From: Vandiemenella viatica
Taxonomy: Eukaryota; Arthropoda; Insecta; Orthoptera; Morabidae
Assembly: GCA_031002005.1 (NCBI GenBank)
Contig: CM061919.1
Coordinates: 33,321,088 to 33,385,087 of the forward strand
Length of the DNA: 64,000 nucleotides
Reading direction: 5' to 3'
A program made the translations under genes and the position numbers. The notes beneath the pieces were generated by a model that ran no database searches, had not been told where the DNA came from, and worked only from the letters and a program-made list of their open reading frames with translations. Positions 1 to 11,686 of this stretch are shown piece by piece. Every line of letters begins with the position of its first letter. Within the stretch, counting starts at the first letter, position 1.

Positions 1-681
1 ACTTGTTATAATAATCATTTTAAAGTGTAATTATCATATCGGGAAACGTTTGGTTTAAGAGGGATTCCCGTTTGTTCAAGTTTTGAAACACGCGATCAGA
101 ATAGTAGAAATTCTAAGATTCGCAATATCTTTAAATCGCGTAAAGCTACAACCGAACTTTTATCACCAGCTGTAGTCAGCACTATCCCCGATATTTTGGT
201 AATAAAATTAAATAATTCAGTAAAGTCTAATTAGTGATTCTAATTAAGAGAAAATAATAAGCTTTTTTATTAAAAGAGATATCAATTAAATTTTACATCA
301 GCAGATAGCCCTAATTAAGACGAGTTCATACATATATGGGTTTTCGTAAAAAGTTTAAGCATTTGACCGGTAATTAAGTTTTTGTAAAATAGATTGTCGC
401 AGATTGTTGTGCACGCGCGTAAAAAGTTCTAGAACACTTAGGGATTTTACCAAAATTTGAATGTATCACTACGCGGTGACTTAAACAGCTAAAACATTAA
501 AATTAATTACTCTAAATTTCTCAAGAGACTGCCGCTGGACTTCTAGTAGATAAGTCCAGATACTATCAAAGTTTAAACATTTTTTATAATCGGGATAGTC
601 AAATAAATTACACATACTTTGAGCTACGCGGAAGCAAAAAGATGTGATACAGTTGCTGACGTCACTGGTTCTAGCCGTGTC

Positions 682-690
682 TATAAAAAA
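682..690 (+). promoter_or_regulatory. TATA box of LTR D
   Basis: TATAAAAAA lies in the sense strand of LTR D, followed by a GC-richer stretch with repeated GTCTGTTCC-like words. The position in the middle of the LTR fits the U3/R boundary. In the A LTRs the matching segment is changed and has no equally good TATA. Confidence 0.5.
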
Positions 691-966
691 GACCCCGCGG
701 CCATTATGGTCTGTCTGTTCCTGTCCGCGGTCTGTTCCAGTCTAGCATTATGTTAGTTCGTCTCGGTTGGTCGTAACTTGCCATGCCGGCTAGTTCGAAC
801 ATGTTGAAACTTTGGTGTCGTGTTATCTCGTAACTAACAAGAACTTGTAAATTTACTAAAGGGGTTTCGGTCGGTTAGATTTCTCTCCACAATCTGTAAT
901 CGTTGGTAAAGATAGTTCGATATGCCTGCTCAACTGTAAATGCTATTTTGAACTATTGACTTTGAA

Positions 967-972
967 AATAAA
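967..972 (+). promoter_or_regulatory. poly(A) signal of LTR D
   Basis: AATAAA in the sense strand downstream of the TATA box, in a segment conserved with both LTRs of element A (minus strand, about 7390-7395 in the left one). This fits the R/U5 side of the LTR. Confidence 0.45.
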
Positions 973-1209
973 ACTTTGAGTTTTCCAACAGTGAACTTGT
1001 GTGCTTCAGCTGTTAGCATAAAACCCTTTTCTCTATTTGTGGGTATCAAATATTGTGGCGACCTGAGCATTTAGTTGAGTCATCCTGGCTACATGGTCAA
1101 ATCAAATCAAAATTATTTAGCAGATGTACTGAGAATTGTGAGCTATCCAGTGTTTAAGTTAAGGCACTTAGGCGATACTATAACCCCAGTATCGGCCTGG
1201 TTCCTTACA

Positions 1210-2634
1210 CCAGTTCTAATATTTCTGATTCTTTTCTTAAAACTGTCAATATTCTCATTTAGCCCAATTTTTTGGAAAAGAAAAATGAATTTTTTTCACG
1301 CATTCTTCTTTTTGTTGCGATCCTTGAAAATTTCAGATTTGATGTTCCAAAACTTGGGTAGTACTCGTAGCGTAAAAAAAATTCACACAGATTTGAATGT
1401 TTGGTCTACTTTCCTTATTCAAAAAGCAATGTTTGACCTCAAACAGTAGTAATGCAAATAACAACTGATCAAACAAAAACATACAGTAATCAAAAACAAT
1501 AACATTGACAGAACAGTTCGAAGTTAACGACTGATGCTGAAAACTGTGTTGTAAACTTCCCCACAGACGCTACAAAAGGTTGCCCACCAAGTACGAAAGT
1601 TTATGATCTCAGCACTAAACAGATCTCAACATGTTAATGATCAACCTACTTACAGACATTTAACATTGACTTCAACATGGCACCAAAGTTGACAATCAAG
1701 TTAATCGTCAGGGAACTCTTTTAAAAGTACACTACACAATGCGTGTAATAATTATATAAAAGGAACCCTCATCACTCTGACCTACTGTCAGCACCCACTC
1801 AATTGAGGTTAGCTCAAACAGCATCGCAGTAGCCACTGACATCAGTTCCATTTAATCTGATTTACTTTTTGGTTTCGCTACAAAAGATGCAGAAGCGTAA
1901 ATAGAAGCTGAAGTCCCAAATCTTGTGGAACAGTGGAAGCAAAAGCAGAACTCCGTTATATTCCTAATAAGAAAGTATGTGGCATACGCTCGTGGCACAC
2001 GCTCACATACGTGTATATATTATATTACACTACTTACACTTGTTTGTATATCTCACGCAAAAGTTTCAGCCACACTTATAGCTGGTAACATAGCGTAGTC
2101 TATCTGTATATAGAAGTTTGTAGAGTGTAGTGCTGTCATCTCCTGTGTATAGATATACTGCCTCATGTTATTAGCTGTAGCTTGTAGCTGCACCGGCCCC
2201 ATGGTTTTGTTCCAGAACGACATAGTAGAGCAGCATTATAGTGAAATACATAAGATTTCCGGACTATATAAATAAGCGATTGCATTCATTGCCATGACTC
2301 AGAGCTATTCAGATTCTGTTTTTTTTTTTTTTCTGTACAACTGTTGGGTTTGTTTTTAAAAGAAGTTTACGAGGGTTTTTTTTTTCCCCAATTACTTAGT
2401 AAAAATATCTTTGCCTGAATTAATTCTTGAAATTGTAATAATGCGCATGGACTAATAAGAAAATGTAGCAGTGTTACTTTCGTTTCTCCTTATTTGCAAT
2501 TTGTTTTGTGCTATCCTTTTTTCGCTTATATATTTATCACTTGATCTAACATTATATTTAATCCAAATATGATATTTAATTTCTCTCTAAGGTATCCTTT
2601 TCTAGATTCTAATGTATGAATTCATTTTTTTCCC
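1210..2634. other. no gene seen; two TATA-like sites
   Basis: AT-rich sequence without a supported coding region. TATATAAAAGG at 1753-1763 and TATATAAATAAG at 2265-2276 are each followed at a plausible distance by initiator-like, less AT-rich sequence. They could belong to an eroded LTR of another retroelement, but I found no second copy or boundary in the window. T-runs occur at about 2320 and 2377. Confidence 0.3.
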
Positions 2635-4535
2635 TAGAGGCTACTTCAAGTAGTTCTTTGGTACCAGTTATTTTTAAAAACTGGGTGAAAGACAATCCAT
2701 GGCTTTAACTTAATAAAAACAACAAAGTGATTTGCACTATCTGCACGGAAGCTTGTGAGCGGAAGTTGATTATCAAATTAACTTCACATGCTATTGCATC
2801 GAAGCAAGCCTGGGTAGATGAGGGTTTCTCAAACTGGAAGCATGGAAATGAGCAGATAAACTCTCATGCCACTAGTTCTTTTCATACCAGCTACACTGAA
2901 GTGTTAAAAAACGTTGATAATATCAATGTTGTACAGTCGATATCAGCAGCCCATTTAAAGCAGATGTTGGATAACTGTACAGAGTTGTTGAAAATATTTA
3001 GTACCTTGAAGGCCTTGGGAAGACAAGGTCTTCCTCTGAGAGGAGCCAACAATGATGAAAATTCAAATTTCATGACATTTCTAAAGGCTCGAGCTGATGA
3101 TGTTACTGAACTGAAACATGGCTGCAATGATATGGTCACAAATGGTTTCATCATGACTGTTAGAATGAAATTCTAGAATTAATGGCCACTAAAGTACTGT
3201 CGAAAATCGTGGAAGAAATAAGAGAAGCTGTTTTTTTCTATTTCAGTAGACAAAACTTCTGATATATCCAGAACTGAACAAGTTTCCGTTTGCCTGAGAA
3301 TCGTTTCCAAAGATTTCATTGCAAATGAATATTTTATTGGATTATTTTCAAGTGTGAACACCAAGACAGAAACGTTATTTGATTTGATCACTGATGTTTT
3401 CACCAAATACAAGTTAGAACTCTCAAAACTCACAGGTCAGTGGTACGATGGAATTGAGAGAGTTTTAATAGCGAAAAAATTTATTGGAATAGTAAAAGAT
3501 TTGATAAACTTTATGCGAGACTTGCCAAAATGGCTTGGACAGTTTAAGAAATTACAATTGGGAATACAAAAAGAAACTAATGATGATTTTCCTTCTCTTG
3601 CAGCCTATTGTCCAACAACATATTTATAAAAATTACAAGTTTAAATCAATTTTTTAAATAATGGTTTTGTATGTGTAAACATATTTATTTATTTCTTTTA
3701 CAGATGGTTAATGAGAATAAAATCTCTTAAATCAGTAAGTGATAATTATCAGCAGCTGATGCAATTTTTGTACGATCATTCTGTAGCCAGAGAAGTAGAC
3801 AGCGCTGTTACTGCTAAGGCTTCAGGATTTTACTCCTACATGTAATCATTTGACTGTATTTTCTATTTAATAATGATCATAGAAATTTTTGGTTGCGTCG
3901 AAGTTTTGACCTCAGATCTACAGAAATCTAATCTATGTGTTATTGAATCATATGAGAAGATAGAAGCAATCATCGATGTTTTGTACTGTGATTGAGAGTC
4001 AAAATTTGAAGAAATTTGGCAAAAAAGTGTGCAGTCAGGTACTAACTTTGAAATCAGCGAACCTCAAATCTCACATCAACACAATATTTCGATGTGCCTC
4101 GATCAAGGTATGAGTGAAAATCTCTGATTCAAAACACCTCAAGATATTTTCTGCAAATCTTATTTTGAAGTTTACGACCAAGTACTAATGTCGTTAAAGA
4201 GTGGATTCAACGAGAAGGTAAAAAATTTAAGAGGGGTTGTAGATTTTTTTAAAAGATGTTCAAATGGACTAGAGGACTCATACCAGAGTTTGTACTCATT
4301 GCTCGACTACTCATCACAATTCCTGGGTCATCCTGTTCAAATGAACGAAGTTTTTCGGTCTTATGCCAACTCAAGAGTTATATAAGATTGACAATGTTGC
4401 AAGATCGATTAAATAACATTGCTGTGTTACATGTATATAGCAATATTACTGATGAACTTAATTTGGAAAAATTATTGAATCATTTCATTTCCAAACAAGC
4501 AAAGTGCAGTACAGATTTTACATTGCGCAATTAAT
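2635..4535 (+). pseudogene. hAT-family transposase relic (ZMYM1/BED-like group)
   Basis: Broken reading frames follow the layout of the large hAT-like transposases related to ZMYM1. A TTF-type cysteine-rich zinc finger region comes first, about 2700-2860, with CTICTEACE and the family word DEGFSNWKH. A middle domain at about 2900-3629 contains KLTGQWYDG where active relatives have a GxxYDGA-type word. The C-terminal hAT dimerisation region is at about 4256-4534, with PGSSCSNERSFS, a very typical hATC word. The segment between 3630 and 4190 has stops and shifts. No intact frame longer than 150 codons remains, so it is dead. I found no terminal inverted repeats, so the full element is not delimited. 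Assignment to hAT is firm; the subgroup is inferred. Confidence 0.8.
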
Positions 4536-4551
4536 ACTGATTAAGAGTAAA

Positions 4552-6258
4552 TTCCTGAAGTCCTCCCATCTGAAGTTGGAAGGGCAGTACATGAATTGAA
4601 TAAAGGATCAGCTAGTGGTTATGATGGCCTATCCATTGACGTACTCCAGTTGACTGGAGTAGAAACTTACAAACACCTAGCTAAGGTGTTTTGAGCGTCG
4701 AAGAGAAAAACATCCCATCCAGCTGGAACAAAACAATGATTGTGTTGCTACACAAAAAAGGCAGTCATTACAATATTTAAAACTACCTCCCCATCAGCTT
4801 CCTTCCTATCATTTACAAAGTATTTATGAAGGTCATCAATAACCGCATCAGTTCTACTTTAGTCGCAGTACAACCAATTGAACAGGCTGGCTTTAGGCCA
4901 GGATTCAGCACGGTAGATCACATTCAATTCATCCATGAAGTAATAAGTCGAGCGAATGAATACCAGATGCCACTTTGAAAAAGCTTTTGATTCAGTCCAT
5001 CACTCAGCAATCACTTTTAGAACAAGGAGTGAATTCAGGCTATTTCGACATATTGTACAACATCTACAGCTCTTCCGCTGCCTTTGTCAACATCGCTGAA
5101 GCCACCAAAGAGTTCCCAGTGGAAAGAGGGGTAAAACAAGCCATTCGCATCAGTCCTGGAGTTGGCAATGTAAAAAAATCCAGTGGCAAAACAGAGAGTT
5201 GAGAATAAATGGAAGAAGTCACAACAACTTAAGATTTGCTGATGATATAGTTTTACTCTCAAACAGTCTGGAAGAGCTCAAAGAACTGATAAATGAACTA
5301 GAGGTAGCTTGCAGCAAAGTGGACCTTAAAATAAATGTGCCAAAAAGCAAAATCATGTAAAACAAATGGACAGAAAAAGACAAAGACAAGGCAGACACTA
5401 AAGAAGCTGGTACTGAGTCCTTAGAACAGCACATCTATCTTGGCCAACTGATCTACATGAATGGCAACTCAAAGCCTGAGATCTACAGATGCATAAAGCT
5501 GGGATGGAGATCATAAGGAAGAACTTCCATAGTCTTTAAATCTAACATGCCAGTACATCTTAAAAAAACAGGTATTTGATCAATGTGTATTACTCGTCCT
5601 CACATACGCCTGTCAGACTTGGACCCTAAATAATCACATGAAGCAAAAATTGAGAACTACCCAGCGAAGTATGGAAAGAGGAATGGTAGGCTTTACAAAA
5701 AGAGACAGAAAAAGGGCCGTGCACATTGGTTCACCGAGTGTGGTGGTGTAACGGCTAGCGTTCTGGCCCCGCGTTCGGGAGGACGGCAGTTTGAATCCCC
5801 GTCCGGGCATCCAGATTTGGATTTTCCATGGTTTCCCAAATCACTCCAGGCAAATGCCAGGATGCTTCCTTCAAAAGGCCATGGCCGAATTCCTTCCCAT
5901 TCCTTGCCCCCCCTCCTTTCCCGTCTCTAAAGACCTCGCTGTTAGAGAGACGTTAAGCCGATAAAAAAAAAAAAAAATCCACACACAAACTGGTTCAATA
6001 ACAAAGGTGACAGACATCTTAAAAAGAGTCATGACTCAAAAATGGCGATGGGCTGGTCATATTGCTTGCAAAAGAGATGACAGATGGACTATGGCAGTAC
6101 TGGATTGGATACCAAGGAACCTGAAAAGAGCAAGACCACCGGATCGCTGGGATGGAGACATACGTCGAGCTACAGACCTGAACTGGAAGAGGGTTGCTCA
6201 AGATAGATCAGACTGGAAGGAACTAACACAAAACTATGTAGAATTAAATAATATATAG
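4552..6258 (+). pseudogene. LINE reverse transcriptase relic (RTE-like)
   Basis: Starting straight after the hAT relic, frames show RT fragments in order. There is a fingers-region word, ELNKGSASGYDGLS, near 4600; an eroded RGVKQ...SP motif near 5130; the catalytic box LRFADDIVLLSN near 5230-5260; then NxPKSKIM. The C-terminal tail at 6007-6258 reads WRWAGHIACKRDDRWT and later RWDGDIRR, typical of RTE-like LINEs whose tails read KWxWAGHVAR. A SINE (5732-5977) splits the part between RT and tail. Many stops and frameshifts are present. Both the 5' end and the endonuclease are missing. The clade is my judgement from the tail motif. Confidence 0.75.
5732..5977 (+). mobile_element. tRNA-derived SINE, copy 1
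   Basis: The 5' end looks like a tRNA gene. GTGGTGTAACGGCTAGCG fits an A box and GTTTGAATCCCC fits a B box, so transcription by RNA polymerase III from an internal promoter is expected. The body (CCAGGCAAATGCCAGGATGC and a GACCTCGCTGTTAGAG tail) is shared with copy 2 (35617-35849). It ends in GATAAA plus a run of about 14 A. It is inserted into the LINE relic 4552-6258 in the same direction. Similar words, GGTTCA and TTGGTTCA, flank both sides, but I cannot confirm a clean target duplication. Confidence 0.85.
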
Positions 6259-6290
6259 CTCATTTGACTTAAAGATACTACATCCTAAAA

Positions 6291-7149
6291 TAAGGATTGA
6301 TAAGGCTTTAATAATAATAATAATAATAATAAAATAGTAAATTTAAAAAATTATAATAAATGTTTTGTACACAGGTAAAATATATTTAATAAATATACAG
6401 TTATTAGTAAATTGTTTTATGATGAATTTTTAAATTTATTTTCTAGTTTATACTCCTATAAATTTCCCTTAAGAATTAGGAATTATAAATGAAATAATGT
6501 ATATATAAAGTTTTGATGCTTGGGCTTATTTTCTACACCTTTGATGAAGGTTGCAGGCATAAAACAATAAAATTCAGGTATAATTATGCCTATTGCCTGG
6601 TCAATTTCGATCAATGGCTACGCTAGATGACCCATGAGAAAATTTCTCTAATATGATGAATAGTGAAGTTGTGGTCTGTAATAGGATGAGAGAAGAATGG
6701 TATCATTTGTAACCATTTTTTTCATATTTAGGTAGGTATGTAACAATATACTATCAACATATTAAGAGACAATCACAAAAAGATTTAGGATGCGTGAAAC
6801 ATGTGTATTATAAATTGTCACTAACTTTAACGAAATACAACTAAACTGAATGGAATACAACTAACCCGAACTAAATACACACAAAGCATAGGCGAATCTC
6901 TGTGATATATGTTGCTGCCATTATAGCCCGTGAGAGAATTTCATGAATAAAGAAATGTTTCGCTAATAGAAAAAAAATATCCAAAATATTATTTATTGGA
7001 AAAAAAAGACACACACAGCCTACTATTATCTCTATATTACCTGGTGCTGTTATCTATCGGTAATGCACTCAAGCCTTGTCCATTCCAGTGGAGAAGTCTA
7101 TTAAAATCTCTGTGATATGTTCTGCTACTATCTATGAACTTTCTCATAC
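6291..7149. other. no gene seen; ATA microsatellite
   Basis: AT-rich sequence between the LINE relic and element A. A trinucleotide run (AAT/ATA) lies at about 6309-6331, probably the 3' tail of the LINE at 4552-6258, since such LINEs often end in a simple repeat. I see no coding signal, inverted repeat or RNA gene in the remainder. Confidence 0.4.
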
Positions 7150-7153
7150 CCGT

Positions 7154-8555
7154 TGTAAGACCCTCGGCCGATACTGGGGCTGAAGTATAGCCTTAGTGCC
7201 TCAACTTACTCTTGATGTTGACTTAAAGTTCTATGGAAAATATATGAAATAATTTAGACTTGACCATGCAGCCAGGATAACTCAACTTAAATGCTTGTGG
7301 TCGGCACAATAATTGTTAACCCACAAATAGAGAAAAGGTAGTAAGCAAACTACTGAAGCACACAAGTTCACTTCTAGAAAATCCAAAGTTTTATTTTCAG
7401 AATCATAAGTTCAAAATAGCATTTAACCGTTGAGTTGGCAAATCGAACACACTTTTCGAAAGGTTGCAAGTTGTGGAGAGAAATTTTAACCGACTGAACC
7501 CCTTTAGTAAATTTAAAAGTTCATATTAAAAGTTAAAGTTACGATATAACACGACACCAAACATGGCCGAAAACAGTTCACTGACCAGCATAGCAAGTTA
7601 CAACCTGCGACAAAACCGACGTAATGTTACTTCACATATTGTTCCCGAAGTACAGACCAGACGAAACCGAAAGTCAGAAAAGACAGACTACATTTTTCTA
7701 AGTTCTTATTTTTTTTTTAAATTAAACATCACTACCAAAGTCATGCGCGGAGTTGCTCGATCACTTCCTGGCGTAAGAATGAGACAACGTGTGCTTACCG
7801 CACTAACTATTATAGCCCTGCGCGCGCCTATGACCTTGACAAATCTTTCTTTAATTAATATCTTTAAAAGTATATGATAGTTTTATCTGAGATTTTTGCA
7901 GGGACTTTCTATCATCCTGTTCTATCTATTTTAATTTAATTTATCATTCCAAAAGGTTTCAATTGCCTTAACACTAAACACATCACGTGACCAATCTTGG
8001 CGGACTTTGTGGACTTTCCCGAAACTCTCACCCGACAATCAACGACAATCAATTTTCAAAAACTTGATTACCAGACAAATACTAAAACCTTTTATGGAAA
8101 CCCATATATGTATGAAATCGTCTTAATTAGGGCTATCACTGATGTAATTTTTAATTTAATATCTCTTTTAATAAAAAAGCTTATTTTTTTCTCTTAATTA
8201 AAATCACTAATTAATCTTTACCAAATTACTTAATTTTACTGCCAAAACATTGGGGATAGTGCTGACTACAGCTGGTGATAAAAGTTCGGTTGTAGCTGTA
8301 CGCGATTTAAAGATATTGAAAGTCTTAGAATTTTACCATTCTGATCGCATGTTTTAAAACATTAACAAACGGGAATATCTCTTAAACCAAACGTTTCCCG
8401 ATATGATAAATACACTTTAAAACAATTTTTATGACAAATTATAACTATGAGCAAGATTACAGGGAAATTAGTTAAAGTTGAAAACTACACTTCTCGAAAT
8501 TTCTAAGTCCCGCCTAAGCAAAACTAGAATTTGCCAAAATCGTAAGGTGCTTACA
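7154..8555 (-). repeat. left (3') LTR of element A
   Basis: It is 1402 bp long, with ends TGTAAG...CTTACA forming a short inverted repeat. It is the 3' LTR because the element reads on the minus strand. The AATAAA signal on the minus strand is at about 7390-7395. A plus-strand open frame at 7563-7877 runs through it and is also present, changed, in the other LTR; I treat it as chance. Just inside, TGCCCCCTGAAG (8556-8567) reads CTTCAGGGGGCA on the sense strand, a plausible polypurine tract. Confidence 0.9.
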
Positions 8556-8948
8556 TGCCCCCTGAAGATTGAAGTTATTTTCCAAAGAAAACTAACTGAA
8601 CATCTTGAAAATAGGGAAAAAAAATTAAAATCCCCAAAAGAAATTAATTATTCCCACAAAAAATGAACTATCACATCGGTTCGGTTCTTTCTCTCCACCA
8701 TTCATTCTCAAAAGCAAAAATTATTTTAACAATCTCAAAATCTTTAACTTCTTCACTCCAAATTATTACAAAAAGTTCTCAAAAACTCATTCATTCTGAG
8801 AATTCAATATTAATGAAAAATTATTAAAGTCATACAAATTATGACCAAAAATCAAAATATAACATATCAAATGATAACACAATTATTAACATGTGTAGTA
8901 TAAACAATCACAAAATTGTCAAAATATCAGACAAATTATCAAAATAAG

Positions 8949-9244
8949 AGACAAAGTGTTATAAACACAAATTATAAAAAGTACATTGAAAAATATTACC
9001 GCAAGAAATATCAAATTTGTTTTCAGAAAAAGAAACAGTAATGTGTATTATTTTACAATCATAGAAATAGAAAATTATTGTGTTTTATAAACAAATTGTA
9101 TCATACAATTCCTTGTGAGGATAGTCTTTCGTTTTTTAAAGGTCTTTGTTCAAATATTATTTTGTTTTTGTTATGGCCACTTTCCCTTTTAACACTGATC
9201 ACATAACTCCTTAATAATGGGTGAAAACCCAAGTACTGTAACGG
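8949..9244 (-). repeat. internal copy of the element-A leader
   Basis: About 290 bp that closely repeat 15032-15336, the segment next to the primer-binding site. In this downstream copy the primer-site part has decayed (ACTGTAACGG where the leader has CCTGTCACGG). Sense orientation is the same. Element C keeps a weakly conserved counterpart near 48690-48740, so the duplication appears to predate the split of A and C. Its role is unknown; it may record the recombination that removed gag-pol. Confidence 0.85.
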
Positions 9245-9577
9245 GAGCAGACTGTAAGGCTCGCAAATTATATAAAGCAAAAGCCTTAAGGCTAGATCTG
9301 CCGAGAAACGTCCATTTTCCCCGGTTCCTGTCACAGCAGGAGTGGCCTGGGGATCTCGGTCAGCTAGCTTGTCTGTGAACATACAAAACAGAAAAAAACA
9401 ACGGGAATTAGTGGTGGCCAAACTGTTCTTAAATGCTAACATATACATACAAGGAAATACAAAAGTAGATACAAAGGTAAATGCACAAGAAACATAGGAA
9501 ATACCATAATGTTCCCACAAGTTGTTGGGAAATGAAGTAGTAAATAATGATTTTCCTTTGCAAAAGAAAGTTGTCAC
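9101..9577 (-). CDS. small unknown frame conserved in element C
   Basis: A 158-codon open frame on the sense strand, downstream of the main gene. Its middle part (ATPAVTGTGENG, then a Leu-rich stretch) has a recognisable counterpart in element C at 48741-48938 (PAATGAGENE, then LLLCKPSRGVLFYIHS). Its 3' half overlaps the duplicated leader. Conservation may be at the DNA level, for example a packaging or end-processing signal, rather than protein. No known domain was recognised. I am not convinced it is translated. Confidence 0.25.
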   Translation of the reverse strand: MTTFFCKGKSLFTTSFPNNLWEHYGISYVSCAFTFVSTFVFPCMYMLAFKNSLATTNSRCFFLFCMFTDKLADRDPQATPAVTGTGENGRFSADLALRLLLYIICEPYSLLPLQYLGFHPLLRSYVISVKRESGHNKNKIIFEQRPLKNERLSSQGIV

Positions 9578-10827
9578 AAATACTAAGGAAAATCAAAGGA
9601 AAATATTATTCAGAAAATGCATTAGGAATCCAGTTACAAAAGTGAAAAAATATTCTTATATCCGTGAAAAAATAATAAAGTAAAGAAACACAAATTGCAC
9701 TTGGTTCTTGCCAAGTTAATGGATCACTTAAATCCATCAGAGTTATTACAATAATAATAAGTATAAATTATTGTAGTTATTTACAAAATATTGTCCCCAA
9801 AATAAAACTAAACATCCTAAAAATGTGTAGGGGAAAAATTATAAGGAAATGTAGTTTCCAAGCAGCAGTACACTGCTGTGTAGAATGAGAGTACAAAAGT
9901 AGTGTAGTGGCAACGTAGTTGCGTGTAACTAGTATACTGATGACAAAATGTTACAAAATATCTCTCGTTAATTATCACAACGCTAGTTGTGTTCACCAAG
10001 ACACTGGTGCAAAAATATTATAGAGCATTTACTATTGGTATATCCTCTTGTTATGAAAAACAAGTAGGTCATAGTAGTGTGTACTTATAATGGGATCTCT
10101 GTCCTCTAGACCAAATATCTCATAATACTGTTACAAGAGAAAAAGTTATAGATTCATATCAGTTATACTTTATCAAAGTCAATTCAAGGGGTATAATTTA
10201 GTTTATATAAAAAACATTGCTCTCCTAAATCTGGTTGCTTAAGGCCACTATAAAGTGCCTAAGGTGCAACAAAGCACAAAAAATCCTCAACCTAAGTTGA
10301 GTAAATAAGATAAAGCGAATAGTGTTACATAAAGTAGGAAAATCTGTAGTAAAGTTTATTACAAAAAGTTTTCCTAGAGTGGTTTATTTTTTCTATAAAA
10401 TATCTGAAAGCATGTGTATATCCTCATCATATTACTAACATCATTCAACCTTCTTAGTGCATAAGACAATAGGAATTGCTGTCCCAAAACCGTTCTACGG
10501 TACATAGATAAACACTTAAGACAGTACATAACTTCCAAAATAGCTTTCAATTCATTCTTCAGCAACAAGAATGTAAACTCACATCAGTTTTAATATCATA
10601 TCTCCTAGACTCCATTATGTGTAACAAACTTGGTCATTTCCGCATTTGTCTCTATGTATATATTTTATTGTGTATGAAATTGTGCAACCATATGAAATAA
10701 CAATAATGCCTTATTTGGGTATATGAGGTCATCCCTAGGTGATGCCTAATGTGTTTTTATATATGAGGTCGCGTTGTTTTGTTACACTGATACATAATAA
10801 TGATGGGTGGAAATGCAACTAATAATT

Positions 10828-11025
10828 ATGGGATTCTCAGGAGAGTCTCTGATTCCTCGCCCTAATAATAATGGGATTCGCAGGAAAGTCTCTGCTTCCT
10901 GGCCCTAATAGTAATATTAATAATAATTATGGGATTCGCAGGCGAATCTCTATTTCCTGGTCCTGTTATTAAATATGGGATTCGCAGGTAAGTCTCTGCT
11001 TCCTGGCCCTATTAATAAAATAATA
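10828..11025. repeat. four-unit minisatellite in element A
   Basis: Four units begin with ATGGGATTC at about 10828, 10871, 10929 and 10975. Each continues into CAGG..AGTCTCTG.TTCCTGGCCCTA followed by an AT-rich spacer of varying length (AATAATA). Units are about 45-58 bp and differ at several bases. It lies just downstream of the main gene of element A. Confidence 0.85.
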
Positions 11026-11092
11026 ATAATGCATTCCCCCAAAATGGTACTATGTTCTCTTCCAGCCTCCCCCATTAATATAGGAAAACATG

Positions 11093-11686
11093 TTATATCT
11101 CCACCTCTAAATTAACTAGAGCATCAACTTCCTCACTTGTACAAACAACTTTATCTCTTTGACAATCAATCTCAACATCCATAAGTTCCACCCTTGGTGT
11201 CTCAGAAATCCTATCCAATCTAATCTGGCGTATGACTTCCCAAGGTAGATGTTCAAATATTGTTAGATCAAAGTACTCATTAGAAAAGTTAAGAGTTTGC
11301 AAAGCTTCTGGTCTTAATACTACTTCAAAAATCAAAATCTGCTGAGTAATAAACTCAGATAAACAAATACTAAGAATAGTAAATAATAGAAAAATAACCG
11401 GAATTGTCTTAAAAATCCTCAAAAGGTAGGGTAATTGTGTTGGCACCTTGTGAGGTATATTAATTTTAAGTTTAATCACATTCCTCTTTTCAGCAAAAAG
11501 ACTTTTCTTATCCGAGGGCAAAGGGTTCAAATTAAGAAATTTCATTCTAGGTGCCCTTCCAAACTGTGAATGATTCAAAATAATTCTTTTTCTCTTCGCT
11601 TTTCTGTGTTGTGGAGGGAATGGACAGCAGGTTTGTGCAAAGTAAGGGTTGTTTTTCATTTTCATCCTTATTCCAAAAATATTCAA
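11093..11686 (-). CDS. element A unknown protein, C-terminal part
   Basis: A 197-codon frame with the same reading phase as the first part (12680-14128). Residues about 20-75 are very basic (QHRKAKRKR, HSQFGRAPRMK). Residues about 90-115 form a hydrophobic, probably membrane-spanning segment (IPVIFLLFTILSICLSEFI). Then comes a conserved block (FITQQILIFEVVL, EHLPWEVIRQI) and an acidic end. Element C encodes the same order at 52975-53773: QHRKVRK, DSHFGRA, LTQQISVLELML, EHLLWETIHRA. In C a single frame runs across the point where A shifts (about 11686), so the ancestor was one protein. The family is not recognised; membrane placement is inferred. Confidence 0.65.
   Translation of the reverse strand: MNIFGIRMKMKNNPYFAQTCCPFPPQHRKAKRKRIILNHSQFGRAPRMKFLNLNPLPSDKKSLFAEKRNVIKLKINIPHKVPTQLPYLLRIFKTIPVIFLLFTILSICLSEFITQQILIFEVVLRPEALQTLNFSNEYFDLTIFEHLPWEVIRQIRLDRISETPRVELMDVEIDCQRDKVVCTSEEVDALVNLEVEI

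Larger units (their letters stand above)
1..1209 (+). mobile_element. LTR D: right part of an LTR of the element-A family
   Basis: Read on the plus strand, this stretch is a diverged copy of the sense strand of the LTRs of element A (7154-8555 and 15344-16745, which lie on the minus strand). It follows them from the window edge to the terminal CTTACA-like end (CCTTACA at 1203-1209). The LTR start lies outside the window. No primer-binding site follows position 1209, so this is a 3' LTR or a solo LTR. The middle (about 520-840) differs strongly from the A copies, as LTR promoter regions often do. A TATA box and a poly(A) signal are listed separately. Its orientation is opposite to element A. 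Confidence 0.85.

Noticed and set aside
7563..7877. 104-codon plus-strand frame in the LTRs of element A
   Set aside because: It is antisense to the element and lies wholly within the LTR; the second LTR has a changed version, and there is no recognisable domain.
10828..11025. CRISPR-like spacing of repeats
   Set aside because: Four AT-spaced minisatellite units in a eukaryotic retroelement; spacers are AT-runs, not unique sequence.
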